Positions 11,021-24,600 of a DNA stretch of 64,000 nt are shown here, one piece after another. A program made the position numbers and the translations under genes. Position 1 is the first letter of the stretch; each line of letters begins with the position of its first letter. Under the pieces are notes generated by a model. That model worked only from the letters and a program-made list of their open reading frames with translations. It was not told the origin of the DNA and searched no databases. Source of the DNA: Lumbricus terrestris (lineage: Eukaryota > Annelida > Clitellata > Crassiclitellata > Lumbricidae); contig OX457047.1 of the NCBI GenBank assembly GCA_949752735.1, forward strand, positions 18,320,707-18,384,706. The letters are read 5' to 3'.

Positions 11021-14000
11021 CATCTTAAGTTTATACTTAGAAATAGGACCGAAAGTTGTTGCCCTTTGAGACGTTCTCTTAAGGAAGGGTGTGTGGTGTT
11101 CTTGATTTCGCAGGAAGAAGACTTCAGAGAGGATGTCGACGTGAGGCGTGAAGAGTCGGCGGCATCAGAGGCCAAGGGCTAAGACGTGTCGAGAGGTCGG
11201 ACCAGTACGAGCTCCATCAAGGCTTAAAAACTGGAATAACAATGGAAGACTGCGAAGATCTCGAACTGGTAAGTTTGACCTCATGTACTTCAATGTGCTG
11301 ACCGAAGAGACCAGTTTCTTTGGCCAGCACATGGTCAAACCTACAAGAGAACAGGGTGATTGTTGCCCTTTGAGACATTCTCTTAGGGAAGGGTGTGTGG
11401 TGTTCTTGATTTCGCAGGAAGAAGAGTAACTTTGAACTTAGCTAAAAGGTCGAGAGGCGATAAAATAAAAGATTAGGGCAATTTTATTTCATTAATATAA
11501 TTACTTTAACGTTTTGATTGTTAAATTTTAAGATCGTCATCATCTTAAGTTTATACTTAGAAATAGGACCGAAAGTTGTTGCCCTTTGAGACGTTCTCTT
11601 AGGGAAGGGTGTGTGGTGATCTTGATTTCGCAGGAAGAAGACCTCAGAGAGGATGTCGACGTGAGGCGTGGACAGTCTGCGGCATCAGAGGCCAAGGGCT
11701 AAGACGTGTCGAGAGGTCGGACCAGTACGAGCTCCATCAAGGCTTAAAAACCGGAATTACAATGGAAGACTGCGAGGATCTCGAACTCGTAAGTTTGACC
11801 TCATGTACTTCAATGTGCTGACCGAAGAGACCAGTTTCTTTGGCCAGCACATGGTCAAACTTACAAGAGAACAGGGTGATTACAGTCACTTTGAACTTAG
11901 CTAAAAGGTCGAGAGGCGATAAAATAAAAGATTAGGGCAATTTTATTTCATTAATATAATTACTTTAACGTTTAGATTGTTAATTTTTAAGATCGTCGTC
12001 ATCTTAAGTTTATACTTAGAAATAGGACCGAAAGTTGTTGCCCTTTGAGACATTCTCTTAGGGAAGGGTGTGTGGTGTTCTTGATTTCGCAGGAAGAAGA
12101 CTTCAGAGAGGATGTCGACGTGAGGCGTGAAGAGTCGGCGGCATCAGAGGCCAAGGGCTAAGACGTGTCGAGAGGTCGGACCAGTACGAGCTCCATCAAG
12201 GCTTAAAAACTGGAATAACAATGGAAGACTGCGAAGATCTCGAACTGGTAAGTTTGACCTCATGTACTTCAATGTGCTGACCGAAGAGACCAGTTTCTTT
12301 GGCCAGCACATGGTCAAACTTACAAGAGAACAGGGTGATTAGAGTAACTTTGAACTTAGCTAAAAGGTCGAGAGGCGATAAAATGAAAGATTAGGGCAAT
12401 TTTATTTCATTAATATAATTACTTTAACGTTTTGATTGTTAAATTTTAAGATCGTCATCATCTTAAGTTTATACTTAGACATAGGACCGAAAGTTGTTGC
12501 CCTTTGAGACGTTCTCTTAGGGAAGGGTGTGTGGTGTTCTTGATTTCGCAGGAAGAAGACCTCAGAGAGGATGTCGACGTGAGGCGTGGACAGTCTGCGG
12601 CATCAGAGGCCAAGGGCTAAGACGTGTCGAGAGGTCGGACCAGTACGAGCTCCATCAAGGCTTAAAACCCGGAATAACAATGGAAGACTGCGAAGATCTC
12701 GAACTGGTAAGTTTGACCTCATGTACTTCAATGTGCTGACCGAAGAGACCAGTTTCTTTGGCCAGCACATGGTCAAACTTACAAGAGAACAGGGTGATTA
12801 GAGTAACTTTGAACTTAGCTAAAAGGTCGAGAGGCGATAAAATAAAAGATTAGGGCAATTATATTTCATTAATATAATTACTTTAACGTTAAGATTGTTA
12901 AATTTTAAGATCGTCATCATCTTAAGTTTATACTTAGACATAGGACCGAAAGTTGTTGCCCTTTGAGACGTTCTCTTAGGGAAGGGTGTGTGGTGTTCTT
13001 GATTTCGCAGGAAGAAGACTTCAGAGAAGATGTCGACGTGAGGCGTGAAGAGTCGGCGGCATCAGAGGCCAAGGGCTAAAACGTGTCGAGAGGTCGGACC
13101 AGTACGAGCTCCATCAAGGCTTAAAAACTGGAATAACAATGGAAGACTGCGAAGATCTCGAACTGGTAAGTTTGACCTCATGTACTTCAATGTGCTGACC
13201 GAAGAGACCAGTTTCTTTGGCCAGCACATGGTCAAACTTACAAGAGAACAGGGTGATTAGAGTAACTTTGAACTTAGCTAAAAGGTCGAGAGGCGATAAA
13301 ATAAAAGATTAGGGCAATTATATTTCATTAATATAATTACTTTAACGTTTTGATTGTTAAATTTTAAGATCGTCGTCATCTTAAGTTTATACTTAGAAAT
13401 AGGACCGAAAGTTGTTGCCCTTTGAGACGTTCTCTTAGGGAAGGGTGTGTGGTGTTCTTGATTTCGCAGGAAGAAGACCTCAGAGAGGATGTCGACGTGA
13501 GGCGTGGACAGTCTGCGGCATCAGAGGCCAAGGGCTAAGACGTGTCGAGAGGTCGGACCAGTAAGAGCTCCATCAAGGCTTAAAAACCGGAATAACAATG
13601 GAAGACTGCGAAGATCTCGAACTGGTAAGTTTGACCTCATGTACTTCAATGTGCTGACCGAAGAGACCAGTTTCTTTGGCCAGCACATGGTCAAACTTAC
13701 AAGAGAACAGGGTGATTAGAGTCACTTTGAACTTAGCTAAAAGGTCGAGAGGCGATAAAATAAAAGTATAGGGCAATTTTATTTCATTAATATAATTACT
13801 TTAACGTTTAGATTGTTAAATTTTAAGATCGTCGTCATCTTAAGTTTATACTTAGAAATAGGACCGAAAGTTGTTGCCCTTTGAGACGTTCTCTTAGGGA
13901 AGGGTGTGTGGTGTTCTTGATTTCGCAGGAAGAAGACTTCAGAGAGGATGTCGACGTGAGGCGTGAAGAGTCGGCGGCATCAGAGGCCAAGGGCTAAGAC

Positions 14001-17000
14001 GTGTCGAGAGGTCGGACCAGTACGAGCTCCATCAAGGCTTAAAAACTGGAATAACAATGGAAGACTGCGAAGATCTCGAACTGGTAAGTTTGACCTCATG
14101 TACTTCAATGTGCTGACCGAAGAGACCAGTTTCTTTGGCCAGCACATGGTCAAACTTACAAGAGAACAGGGTGATTAGAGTAACTTTGAACTTAGCTAAA
14201 AGGTCGAGAGGCGATAAAATAAAAGATTAGGGCAATTTTATTTCATTAATATAATTACTTTAACGTTTTGATTGTTAAATTTTAAGATCGTCATCATCTT
14301 AAGTTTAGACTTCGACATAAGACCGAAAGTTGTTGCCCTTTGAGACATTCTCTTAGGGAAGGGTGTGTGGTGTTCTTGATTTCGCAGGAAGAAGACTTCA
14401 GAGAGGATGTCGACGTGAGGCGTGAAGAGTCGGCGGCATCAGAGGCCAAGGGCTAAGACGTGTCGAGAGGTCGGACCAGTACGAGCTCCATCAAGGCTTA
14501 AAAACTGGAATAACAATGGAAGACTGCGAAGATCTCGAACTGGTAAGTTTGACCTCATGTACTTCAATGTGCTGACCGAAGAGACCAGTTTCTTTGGCCA
14601 GCACATGGTCAAACTTACAAGAGAACAGGGTGATTAGAGTAACTTTGAACTTAGCTAAAAGGTCGAGAGGCGATAAAATAAAAGATTAGGGCAATTATAT
14701 TTCATTAATATAATTACTTTAACGTTTTGATTGTTAAATTTTAAGATCGTCGTCATCTTAAGTTTATACTTAGAAATAGGACCGAAAGTTGTTGCCCTTT
14801 GAGACGTTCTCTTAGGGAAGGGTGTGTGGTGTTCTTGATTTCGCAGGAAGAAGACTTCAGAGAAGATGTCGACGTGAGGCGTGAAGAGTCGGCGGCATCA
14901 GAGGCCAAGGGCTAAGACGTGTCGAGAGGTCGGACCAGTACGAGCTCCATCAAGGCTTAAAAACTGGAATAACAATGGAAGACTGCGAAGATCTCGAACT
15001 GGTAAGTATGACCTCATGTACTTCAATGTGCTGACCGAAGAGACCAGTTTCTTTGGCCAGCACATGGTCAAACTTACAAGAGAACAGGGTGATTAGAGTA
15101 ACTTTGAACTTAGCTAAAAGGTCGAGAGGCGATAAAATAAAAGATTAGGGCAATTATATTTCATTAATATAATTACTTTAACGTTTTGATTGTTAAATTT
15201 TAAGATCGTCGTCATCTTAAGTTTATACTTAGAAATAGGACCGAAAGTTGTTGCCCTTTGAGACATTCTCTTAGGGAAGGGTGTGTGGTGTTCTTGATTT
15301 CGCAGGAAGAAGACTTCAGAGAGGATGTCGACGTGAGGCGTGAAGAGTCGGCGGCATCAGAGGCCAAGGGCTAAGACGTGTCGAGAGGTCGGACCAGTAC
15401 GAGCTCCATCAAGGCTTAAAAACTGGAATAACAATGGAAGACTGCGAAGATCTCGAACTGGTAAGTTTGACCTCATGTACTTCAATGTGCTGACCGAAGA
15501 GACCAGTTTCTTTGGCCAGCACATGGTCAAACTTACAAGAGAACAGGGTGACCAGAGTAACTTTGAACTTAGCTAAAAGGTCGAGAGGCGATAAAATAAA
15601 AGATTAGGGCAATTATATTTCATTAATATAATTACTTTAACGTTAAGATTGTTAAATTTTAAGATCGTCATCATCTTAAGTTTATACTTAGACATAGGAC
15701 CGAAAGTTGTTGCCCTTTGAGACGTTCTCTTAGGGAAGGGTGTGTGGTGTTCTTGATTTCGCAGGAAGAAGACTTCAGAGAAGATGTCGACGTGAGGCGT
15801 GAAGAGTCGGCGGCATCAGAGGCCAAGGGCTAAGACGTGTCGAGAGGTCGGACCAGTACGAGCTCCATCAAGGCTTAAAAACTGGAATAACAATGGAAGA
15901 CTGCGAAGATCTCGAACTGGTAAGTTTGACCTCATGTACTTCAATGTGCTGACCGAAGAGACCAGTTTCTTTGGCCAGCACATCGTCAAACTTACAAGAG
16001 AACAGGGTGATTAGAGTAACTTTGAACTTAGCTAAAAGGTCGAGAGGCGATAAAATAAAAGATTAGGGCAATTATATTTCATTAATATAATTACTTTAAC
16101 GTTTTGATTGTTAAATTTTAAGATCGTCGTCATCTTAAGTTTATACTTAGAAATAGGACCGAAAGTTGTTGCCCTTTGAGACATTCTCTTAGGGAAGGGT
16201 GTGTGGTGTTCTTGATTTCGCAGGAAGAAGACTTCAGAGAGGATGTCGACGTGAGGCGTGAAGAGTCGGCGGCATCAGAGGCCAAGGGCTAAGACGTGTC
16301 GAGAGGTCGGACCAGTACGAGCTCCATCAAGGCTTAAAAACTGGAATAACAATGGAAGACTGCGAAGATCTCGAACTGGTAAGTTTGACCTCATGTACTT
16401 CAATGTGCTGACCGAAGAGACCAGTTTCTTTGGCCAGCACATGGTCAAACTTACAAGAGAACAGGGTGACCAGAGTAACTTTGAACTTAGCTAAAAGGTC
16501 GAGAGGCGATAAAATAAAAGATTAGGGCAATTATATTTCATTAATATAATTACTTTAACGTTAAGATTGTTAAATTTTAAGATCGTCATCATCTTAAGTT
16601 TATACTTAGACATAGGACCGAAAGTTGTTGCCCTTTGAGACGTTCTCTTAGGGAAGGGTGTGTGGTGTTCTTGATTTCGCAGGAAGAAGACCTCAGAGAG
16701 GATGTCGACGTGAGGCGTGGACAGTCTGCGGCATCAGAGGCCAAGGGCTAAGACGTGTCGAGAGGTCGGACCAGTACGAGCTCCATCAAGGCTTAAAAAC
16801 TGGAATAACAATGGAAGACTGCGAAGATTTCGAACTGGTAAGTTTGACCTCATGTACTTCAATGTGCTGACCGAAGAGACCAGTTTCTTTGGCCAGCACA
16901 TGGTCAAACTTACAAGCGAACAGGGTGATTAGAGTAACTTTGAACTTAGCTAAAAGGTCGAGAGGCGATAAAATAAAAGATTAGGGCAATTATATTTCAT

Positions 17001-20000
17001 TAATATAATTACTTTAACGTTAAGATTGTTAAATGTTAAGATCGTCATCATCTTAAGTTTAGACTTCGACATAAGACCGAAAGTTGTTGCCCTTTGAGAC
17101 GTTCTCTTAGGGAAGGGTGTGTGGTGTTCTTGATTTCGCAGGAAGAAGACTTCAGAGAAGATGTCGACGTGAGGCGTGAAGAGTCGGCGGCATCAGAGGC
17201 CAAGGGCTAAGACGTGTCGAGAGGTCGGACCAGTACGAGCTCCATCAAGGCTTAAAAACTGGAATAACAATGGAAGACTGCGAAGATCTCGAACTGGTAA
17301 GTTTGACCTCATGTACTTCAATGTGCTGACCGAAGAGACCAGTTTCTTTGGCCAGCACATGGTCAAACTTACAAGAGAACAGGGTGATTAGAGTAACTTT
17401 GAACTTAGCTAAAAGGTCGAGAGGCGATAAAATAAAAGATTAGGGCAATTATATTTCATTAATATAATTACTTTAACGTTTTGATTGTTAAATTTTAAGA
17501 TCGTCGTCATCTTAAGTTTATACTTAGAAATAGGACCGAAAGTTGTTGCCCTTTGAGACGTTCTCTTAGGGAAGGGTGTGTGGTGTTCTTGATTTCGCAG
17601 GAAGAAGACCTCAGAGAGGATGTCGACGTGAGGCGTGGACAGTCTGCGGCATCAGAGGCCAAGGGCTAAGACGTGTCGAGAGGTCGGACCAGTACGAGCT
17701 CCATCAAGGCTTAAAACCCGGAATAACAATGGAAGACTGCGAAGATCTCGAACTGGTAAGTTTGACCTCATGTACTTCAATGTGCTGACCGAAGAGACCA
17801 GTTTCTTTGGCCAGCACATGGTCAAACTTACAAGAGAACAGGGTGATTAGAGTAACTTTGAACTTAGCTAAAAGGTCGAGAGGCGATAAAATAAAAGATT
17901 AGGGCAATTATATTTCATTAATATAATTACTTTAACGTTAAGATTGTTAAATTTTAAGATCGTCATCATCTTAAGTTTATACTTAGACATAGGACCGAAA
18001 GTTGTTGCCCTTTGAGACGTTCTCTTAGGGAAGGGTGTGTGGTGTTCTTGATTTCGCAGGAAGAAGACTTCAGAGAAGATGTCGACGTGAGGCGTGAAGA
18101 GTCGGCGGCATCAGAGGCCAAGGGCTAAGACGTGTCGAGAGGTCGGACCAGTACGAGCTCCATCAAGGCTTAAAAACTGGAATAACAATGGAAGACTGCG
18201 AAGATCTCGAACTGGTAAGTTTGACCTCATGTACTTCAATGTGCTGACCGAAGAGACCAGTTTCTTTGGCCAGCACATGGTCAAACTTACAAGAGAACAG
18301 GGTGATTAGAGTAACTTTGAACTTAGCTAAAAGGTCGAGAGGCGATAAAATAAAAGATTAGGGCAATTATATTTCATTAATATAATTACTTTAACGTTTT
18401 GATTGTTAAATTTTAAGATCGTCGTCATCTTAAGTTTATACTTAGAAATAGGACCGAAAGTTGTTGCCCTTTGAGACGTTCTCTTAGGGAAGGGTGTGTG
18501 GTGTTCTTGATTTCGCAGGAAGAAGACCTCAGAGAGGATGTCGACGTGAGGCGTGGACAGTCTGCGGCATCAGAGGCCAAGGGCTAAGACGTGTCGAGAG
18601 GTCGGACCAGTACGAGCTCCATCAAGGCTTAAAAACCGGAATAACAATGGAAGACTGCGAAGATCTCGAACTGGTAAGTTTGACCTCATGTACTTCAATG
18701 TGCTGACCGAAGAGACCAGTTTCTTTGGCCAGCACATGGTCAAACTTACAAGAGAACAGGGTGATTAGAGTCACTTTGAACTTAGCTAAAAGGTCGAGAG
18801 GCGATAAAATAAAAGTATAGGGCAATTTTATTTCATTAATATAATTACTTTAACGTTTAGATTGTTAAATTTTAAGATCGTCGTCATCTTAAGTTCATAC
18901 TTAGAAATAGGACCGAAAGTTGTTGCCCTTTGAGACGTTCTCTTAGGGAAGGGTGTGTGGTGTTCTTGATTTCGCAGGAAGAAGACTTCAGAGAGGATGT
19001 CGACGTGAGGCGTGAAGAGTCGGCGGCATCAGAGGCCAAGGGCTAAGACGTGTCGAGAGGTCGGACCAGTACGAGCTCCATCAAGGCTTAAAAACTGGAA
19101 TAACAATGGAAGACTGCGAAGATCTCGAACTGGTAAGTTTGACCTCATGTACTTCAATGTGCTGACCGAAGAGACCAGTTTCTTTGGCCAGCACATGGTC
19201 AAACTTACAAGCGAACAGGGTGATTAGAGTAACTTTGAACTTAGCTAAAAGGTCGAGAGGCGATAAAATAAAAGATTAGGGCAATTTTATTTCATTAATA
19301 TAATTACTTTAACGTTTTGATTGTTAAATTTTAAGATCGTCATCATCTTAAGTTTAGACTTCGACATAAGACCGAAAGTTGTTGCCCTTTGAGACATTCT
19401 CTTAGGGAAGGGTGTGTGGTGTTCTTGATTTCGCAGGAAGAAGACTTCAGAGAGGATGTCGACGTGAGGCGTGAAGAGTCGGCGGCATCAGAGGCCAAGG
19501 GCTAAGACGTGTCGAGAGGTCGGACCAGTACGAGCTCCATCAAGGCTTAAAAACCGGAATAACAATGGAAGACTGCGAAGATCTCGAACTGGTAAGTTTG
19601 ACCTCATGTACTTCAATGTGCTGACCGAAGAGACCAGTTTCTTTGGCCAGCACATGGTCAAACTTACAAGAGAACAGGGTGATTAGAGTCACTTTGAACT
19701 TAGCTAAAAGGTCGAGAGGCGATAAAATAAAAGTATAGGGCAATTTTATTTCATTAATATAATTACTTTAACGTTTAGATTGTTAAATTTTAAGATCGTC
19801 GTCATCTTAAGTTTATACTTAGAAATAGGACCGAAAGTTGTTGCCCTTTGAGACGTTCTCTTAGGGAAGGGTGTGTGGTGTTCTTGATTTCGCAGGAAGA
19901 AGACTTCAGAGAGGATGTCGACGTGAGGCGTGAAGAGTCGGCGGCATCAGAGGCCAAGGGCTAAGACGTGTCGAGAGGTCGGACCAGTACGAGCTCCATC

Positions 20001-21638
20001 AAGGCTTAAAAACTGGAATAACAATGGAAGACTGCGAAGATCTCGAACTGGTAAGTTTGACCTCATGTACTTCAATGTGCTGACCGAAGAGACCAGTTTC
20101 TTTGGCCAGCACATGGTCAAACTTACAAGCGAACAGGGTGATTAGAGTAACTTTGAACTTAGCTAAAAGGTCGAGAGGCGATAAAATAAAAGATTAGGGC
20201 AATTTTATTTCATTAATATAATTACTTTAACGTTTTGATTGTTAAATTTTAAGATCGTCATCATCTTAAGTTTAGACTTCGACATAAGACCGAAAGTTGT
20301 TGCCCTTTGAGACATTCTCTTAGGGAAGGGTGTGTGGTGTTCTTGATTTCGCAGGAAGAAGACTTCAGAGAGGATGTCGACGTGAGGCGTGAAGAGTCGG
20401 CGGCATCAGAGGCCAAGGGCTAAGACGTGTCGAGAGGTCGGACCAGTACGAGCTCCATCAAGGCTTAAAAACTGGAATAACAATGGAAGACTGCGAAGAT
20501 CTCGAACTGGTAAGTTTGACCTCATGTACTTCAATGTGCTGACCGAAGAGACCAGTTTCTTTGGCCAGCACATGGTCAAACTTACAAGAGAACAGGGTGA
20601 TTAGAGTAACTTTGAACTTAGCTAAAAGGTCGAGAGGCGATAAAATAAAAGATTAGGGCAATTATATTTCATTAATATAATTACTTTAACGTTTTGATTG
20701 TTAAATTTTAAGATCGTCGTCATCTTAAGTTTATACTTAGAAATAGGACCGAAAGTTGTTGCCCTTTGAGACATTCTCTTAGGGAAGGGTGTGTGGTGTT
20801 CTTGATTTCGCAGGAAGAAGACTTCAGAGAGGATGTCGACGTGAGGCGTGAAGAGTCGGCGGCATCAGAGGCCAAGGGCTAAGACGTGTCGAGAGGTCGG
20901 ACCAGTACGAGCTCCATCAAGGCTTAAAAACTGGAATAACAATGGAAGACTGCGAAGATCTCGAACTGGTAAGTTTGACCTCATGTACTTCAATGTGCTG
21001 ACCGAAGAGACCAGTTTCTTTGGCCAGCACATGGTCAAACTTACAAGAGAACAGGGTGATTAGAGTCACTTTGAACTTAGCTAAAAGGTCGAGAGGCGAT
21101 AAAATAAAAGTATAGGGCAATTTTATTTCATTAATATAATTACTTTAACGTTTAGATTGTTAAATTTTAAGATCGTCGTCATCTTAAGTTTATACTTAGA
21201 AATAGGACCGAAAGTTGTTGCCCTTTGAGACGTTCTCTTAGGGAAGGGTGTGTGGTGTTCTTGATTTCGCAGGAAGAAGACTTCAGAGAGGATGTCGACG
21301 TGAGGCGTGAAGAGTCGGCGGCATCAGAGGCCAAGGGCTAAGACGTGTCGAGAGGTCGGACCAGTACGAGCTCCATCAAGGCTTAAAAACTGGAATAACA
21401 ATGGAAGACTGCGAAGATCTCGAACTGGTAAGTTTGACCTCATGTACTTCAATGTGCTGACCGAAGAGACCAGTTTCTTTGGCCAGCACATGGTCAAACT
21501 TACAAGAGAACAGGGTGATTAGAGTAACTTTGAACTTAGCTAAAAGGTCGAGAGGCGATAAAATAAAAGATTAGGGCAATTATATTTCATTAATATAATT
21601 ACTTTAACGTTTTGATTGTTAAATTTTAAGATCGTCAT
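11021..21638 (+). repeat. Large higher-order repeat copy 1 (23 monomers, 10,618 bp)
   Basis: Begins with the monomer carrying the 61-bp duplication. The aattac/aactcg monomer follows directly; the other copies have one extra monomer between these two. Ordered landmarks then are: aaacccgg monomer (12586), ctaaaacg monomer (13045), gtaagagc monomer (13504), GTAAGTA monomer (14881), gtgaccag monomers (15340 and 16258), gatttcg monomer (16717), aaatgttaag monomer (17176), second aaacccgg monomer (17635), and caagcgaac monomers (19012 and 19930). Length is 23 x 459 plus 61. Confidence 0.85.
11362..11422 (+). repeat. 61-bp internal duplication inserted in a monomer (marker 1)
   Basis: A second copy of the monomer segment from gttgcccttt to caggaaga is inserted between gtgatt and agagtaac, making this monomer 520 bp. 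It carries the gacattc variant, while the same monomer's own copy reads gacgttc, so the donor was probably another monomer. It brings an acceptor-like CAG to 11415-11417, 149 nt downstream of this monomer's donor at 11269. The monomer also has cttaagg and aaaccta, shared by all four marker copies. Confidence 0.9.
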
Positions 21639-24600
21639 CATCTTAAGTTTATACTTAGAAATAGGACCGAAAGTTGTTGCCCTTTGAGACGTTCTCTTAA
21701 GGAAGGGTGTGTGGTGTTCTTGATTTCGCAGGAAGAAGACTTCAGAGAGGATGTCGACGTGAGGCGTGAAGAGTCGGCGGCATCAGAGGCCAAGGGCTAA
21801 GACGTGTCGAGAGGTCGGACCAGTACGAGCTCCATCAAGGCTTAAAAACTGGAATAACATTGGAAGACTGCGAAGATCTCGAACTGGTAAGTTTGACCTC
21901 ATGTACTTCAATGTGCTGACCGAAGAGACCAGTTTCTTTGGCCAGCACATGGTCAAACCTACAAGAGAACAGGGTGATTGTTGCCCTTTGAGACATTCTC
22001 TTAGGGAAGGGTGTGTGGTGTTCTTGATTTCGCAGGAAGAAGAGTAACTTTGAACTTAGCTAAAAGGTCGAGAGGCGATAAAATAAAAGATTAGGGCAAT
22101 TATATTTCATTAATATAATTACTTTAACGTTTTGATTGTTAAATTTTAAGATCGTCGTCGTCTTAAGTTTATACTTAGAAATAGGACCGAAAGTTGTTGC
22201 CCTTTGAGACGTTCTCTTAGGGAAGGGTGTGTGGTGTTCTTGATTTCGCAGGAAGAAGACTTCAGAGAAGATGTCGACGTGAGGCGTGAAGAGTCGGCGG
22301 CATCAGAGGCCAAGGGCTAAGACGTGTCGAGAGGTCGGACCAGTACGAGCTCCATCAAGGCTTAAAAACTGGAATAACAATGGAAGACTGCGAAGATCTC
22401 GAACTGGTAAGTTTGACCTCATGTACTTCAATGTGCTGACCGAAGAGACCAGTTTCTTTGGCCAGCACATGGTCAAACTTACAAGAGAACAGGGTGATTA
22501 GAGTAACTTTGAACTTAGCTAAAAGGTCGAGAGGCGATAAAATAAAAGATTAGGGCAATTTTATTTCATTAATATAATTACTTTAACGTTTTGATTGTTA
22601 AATTTTAAGATCGTCATCATCTTAAGTTTATACTTAGAAATAGGACCGAAAGTTGTTGCCCTTTGAGACGTTCTCTTAGGGAAGGGTGTGTGGTGATCTT
22701 GATTTCGCAGGAAGAAGACCTCAGAGAGGATGTCGACGTGAGGCGTGGACAGTCTGCGGCATCAGAGGCCAAGGGCTAAGACGTGTCGAGAGGTCGGACC
22801 AGTACGAGCTCCATCAAGGCTTAAAAACCGGAATTACAATGGAAGACTGCGAGGATCTCGAACTCGTAAGTTTGACCTCATGTACTTCAATGTGCTGACC
22901 GAAGAGACCAGTTTCTTTGGCCAGCACATGGTCAAACTTACAAGAGAACAGGGTGATTAGAGTCACTTTGAACTTAGCTAAAAGGTCGAGAGGCGATAAA
23001 ATAAAAGATTAGGGCAATTTTATTTCATTAATATAATTACTTTAACGTTTAGATTGTTAATTTTTAAGATCGTCGTCATCTTAAGTTTATACTTAGAAAT
23101 AGGACCGAAAGTTGTTGCCCTTTGAGACATTCTCTTAGGGAAGGGTGTGTGGTGTTCTTGATTTCGCAGGAAGAAGACTTCAGAGAGGATGTCGACGTGA
23201 GGCGTGAAGAGTCGGCGGCATCAGAGGCCAAGGGCTAAGACGTGTCGAGAGGTCGGACCAGTACGAGCTCCATCAAGGCTTAAAAACTGGAATAACAATG
23301 GAAGACTGCGAAGATCTCGAACTGGTAAGTTTGACCTCATGTACTTCAATGTGCTGACCGAAGAGACCAGTTTCTTTGGCCAGCACATGGTCAAACTTAC
23401 AAGAGAACAGGGTGATTAGAGTAACTTTGAACTTAGCTAAAAGGTCGAGAGGCGATAAAATGAAAGATTAGGGAATTTTATTTCATTAATATAATTACTT
23501 TAACGTTTTGATTGTTAAATTTTAAGATCGTCGTCATCTTAAGTTTATACTTAGAAATAGGACCGAAAGTTGTTGCCCTTTGAGACGTTCTCTTAGGGAA
23601 GGGTGTGTGGTGTTCTTGATTTCGCAGGAAGAAGACCTCAGAGAGGATGTCGACGTGAGGCGTGGACAGTCTGCGGCATCAGAGGCCAAGGGCTAAGACG
23701 TGTCGAGAGGTCGGACCAGTACGAGCTCCATCAAGGCTTAAAACCCGGAATAACAATGGAAGACTGCGAAGATCTCGAACTGGTAAGTTTGACCTCATGT
23801 ACTTCAATGTGCTGACCGAAGAGACCAGTTTCTTTGGCCAGCACATGGTCAAACTTACAAGAGAACAGGGTGATTAGAGTAACTTTGAACTTAGCTAAAA
23901 GGTCGAGAGGCGATAAAATAAAAGATTAGGGCAATTATATTTCATTAATATAATTACTTTAACGTTAAGATTGTTAAATTTTAAGATCGTCATCATCTTA
24001 AGTTTATACTTAGACATAGGACCGAAAGTTGTTGCCCTTTGAGACGTTCTCTTAGGGAAGGGTGTGTGGTGTTCTTGATTTCGCAGGAAGAAGACTTCAG
24101 AGAAGATGTCGACGTGAGGCGTGAAGAGTCGGCGGCATCAGAGGCCAAGGGCTAAAACGTGTCGAGAGGTCGGACCAGTACGAGCTCCATCAAGGCTTAA
24201 AAACTGGAATAACAATGGAAGACTGCGAAGATCTCGAACTGGTAAGTTTGACCTCATGTACTTCAATGTGCTGACCGAAGAGACCAGTTTCTTTGGCCAG
24301 CACATGGTCAAACTTACAAGAGAACAGGGTGATTAGAGTAACTTTGAACTTAGCTAAAAGGTCGAGAGGCGATAAAATAAAAGATTAGGGCAATTATATT
24401 TCATTAATATAATTACTTTAACGTTTTGATTGTTAAATTTTAAGATCGTCGTCATCTTAAGTTTATACTTAGAAATAGGACCGAAAGTTGTTGCCCTTTG
24501 AGACGTTCTCTTAGGGAAGGGTGTGTGGTGTTCTTGATTTCGCAGGAAGAAGACCTCAGAGAGGATGTCGACGTGAGGCGTGGACAGTCTGCGGCATCAG

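Noticed and set aside
11148..11429. 93-codon frame in the four enlarged monomers
   Set aside because: The extension comes only from the 61-bp duplication replacing the TAG stop; it is a chimera of two frames of the satellite.
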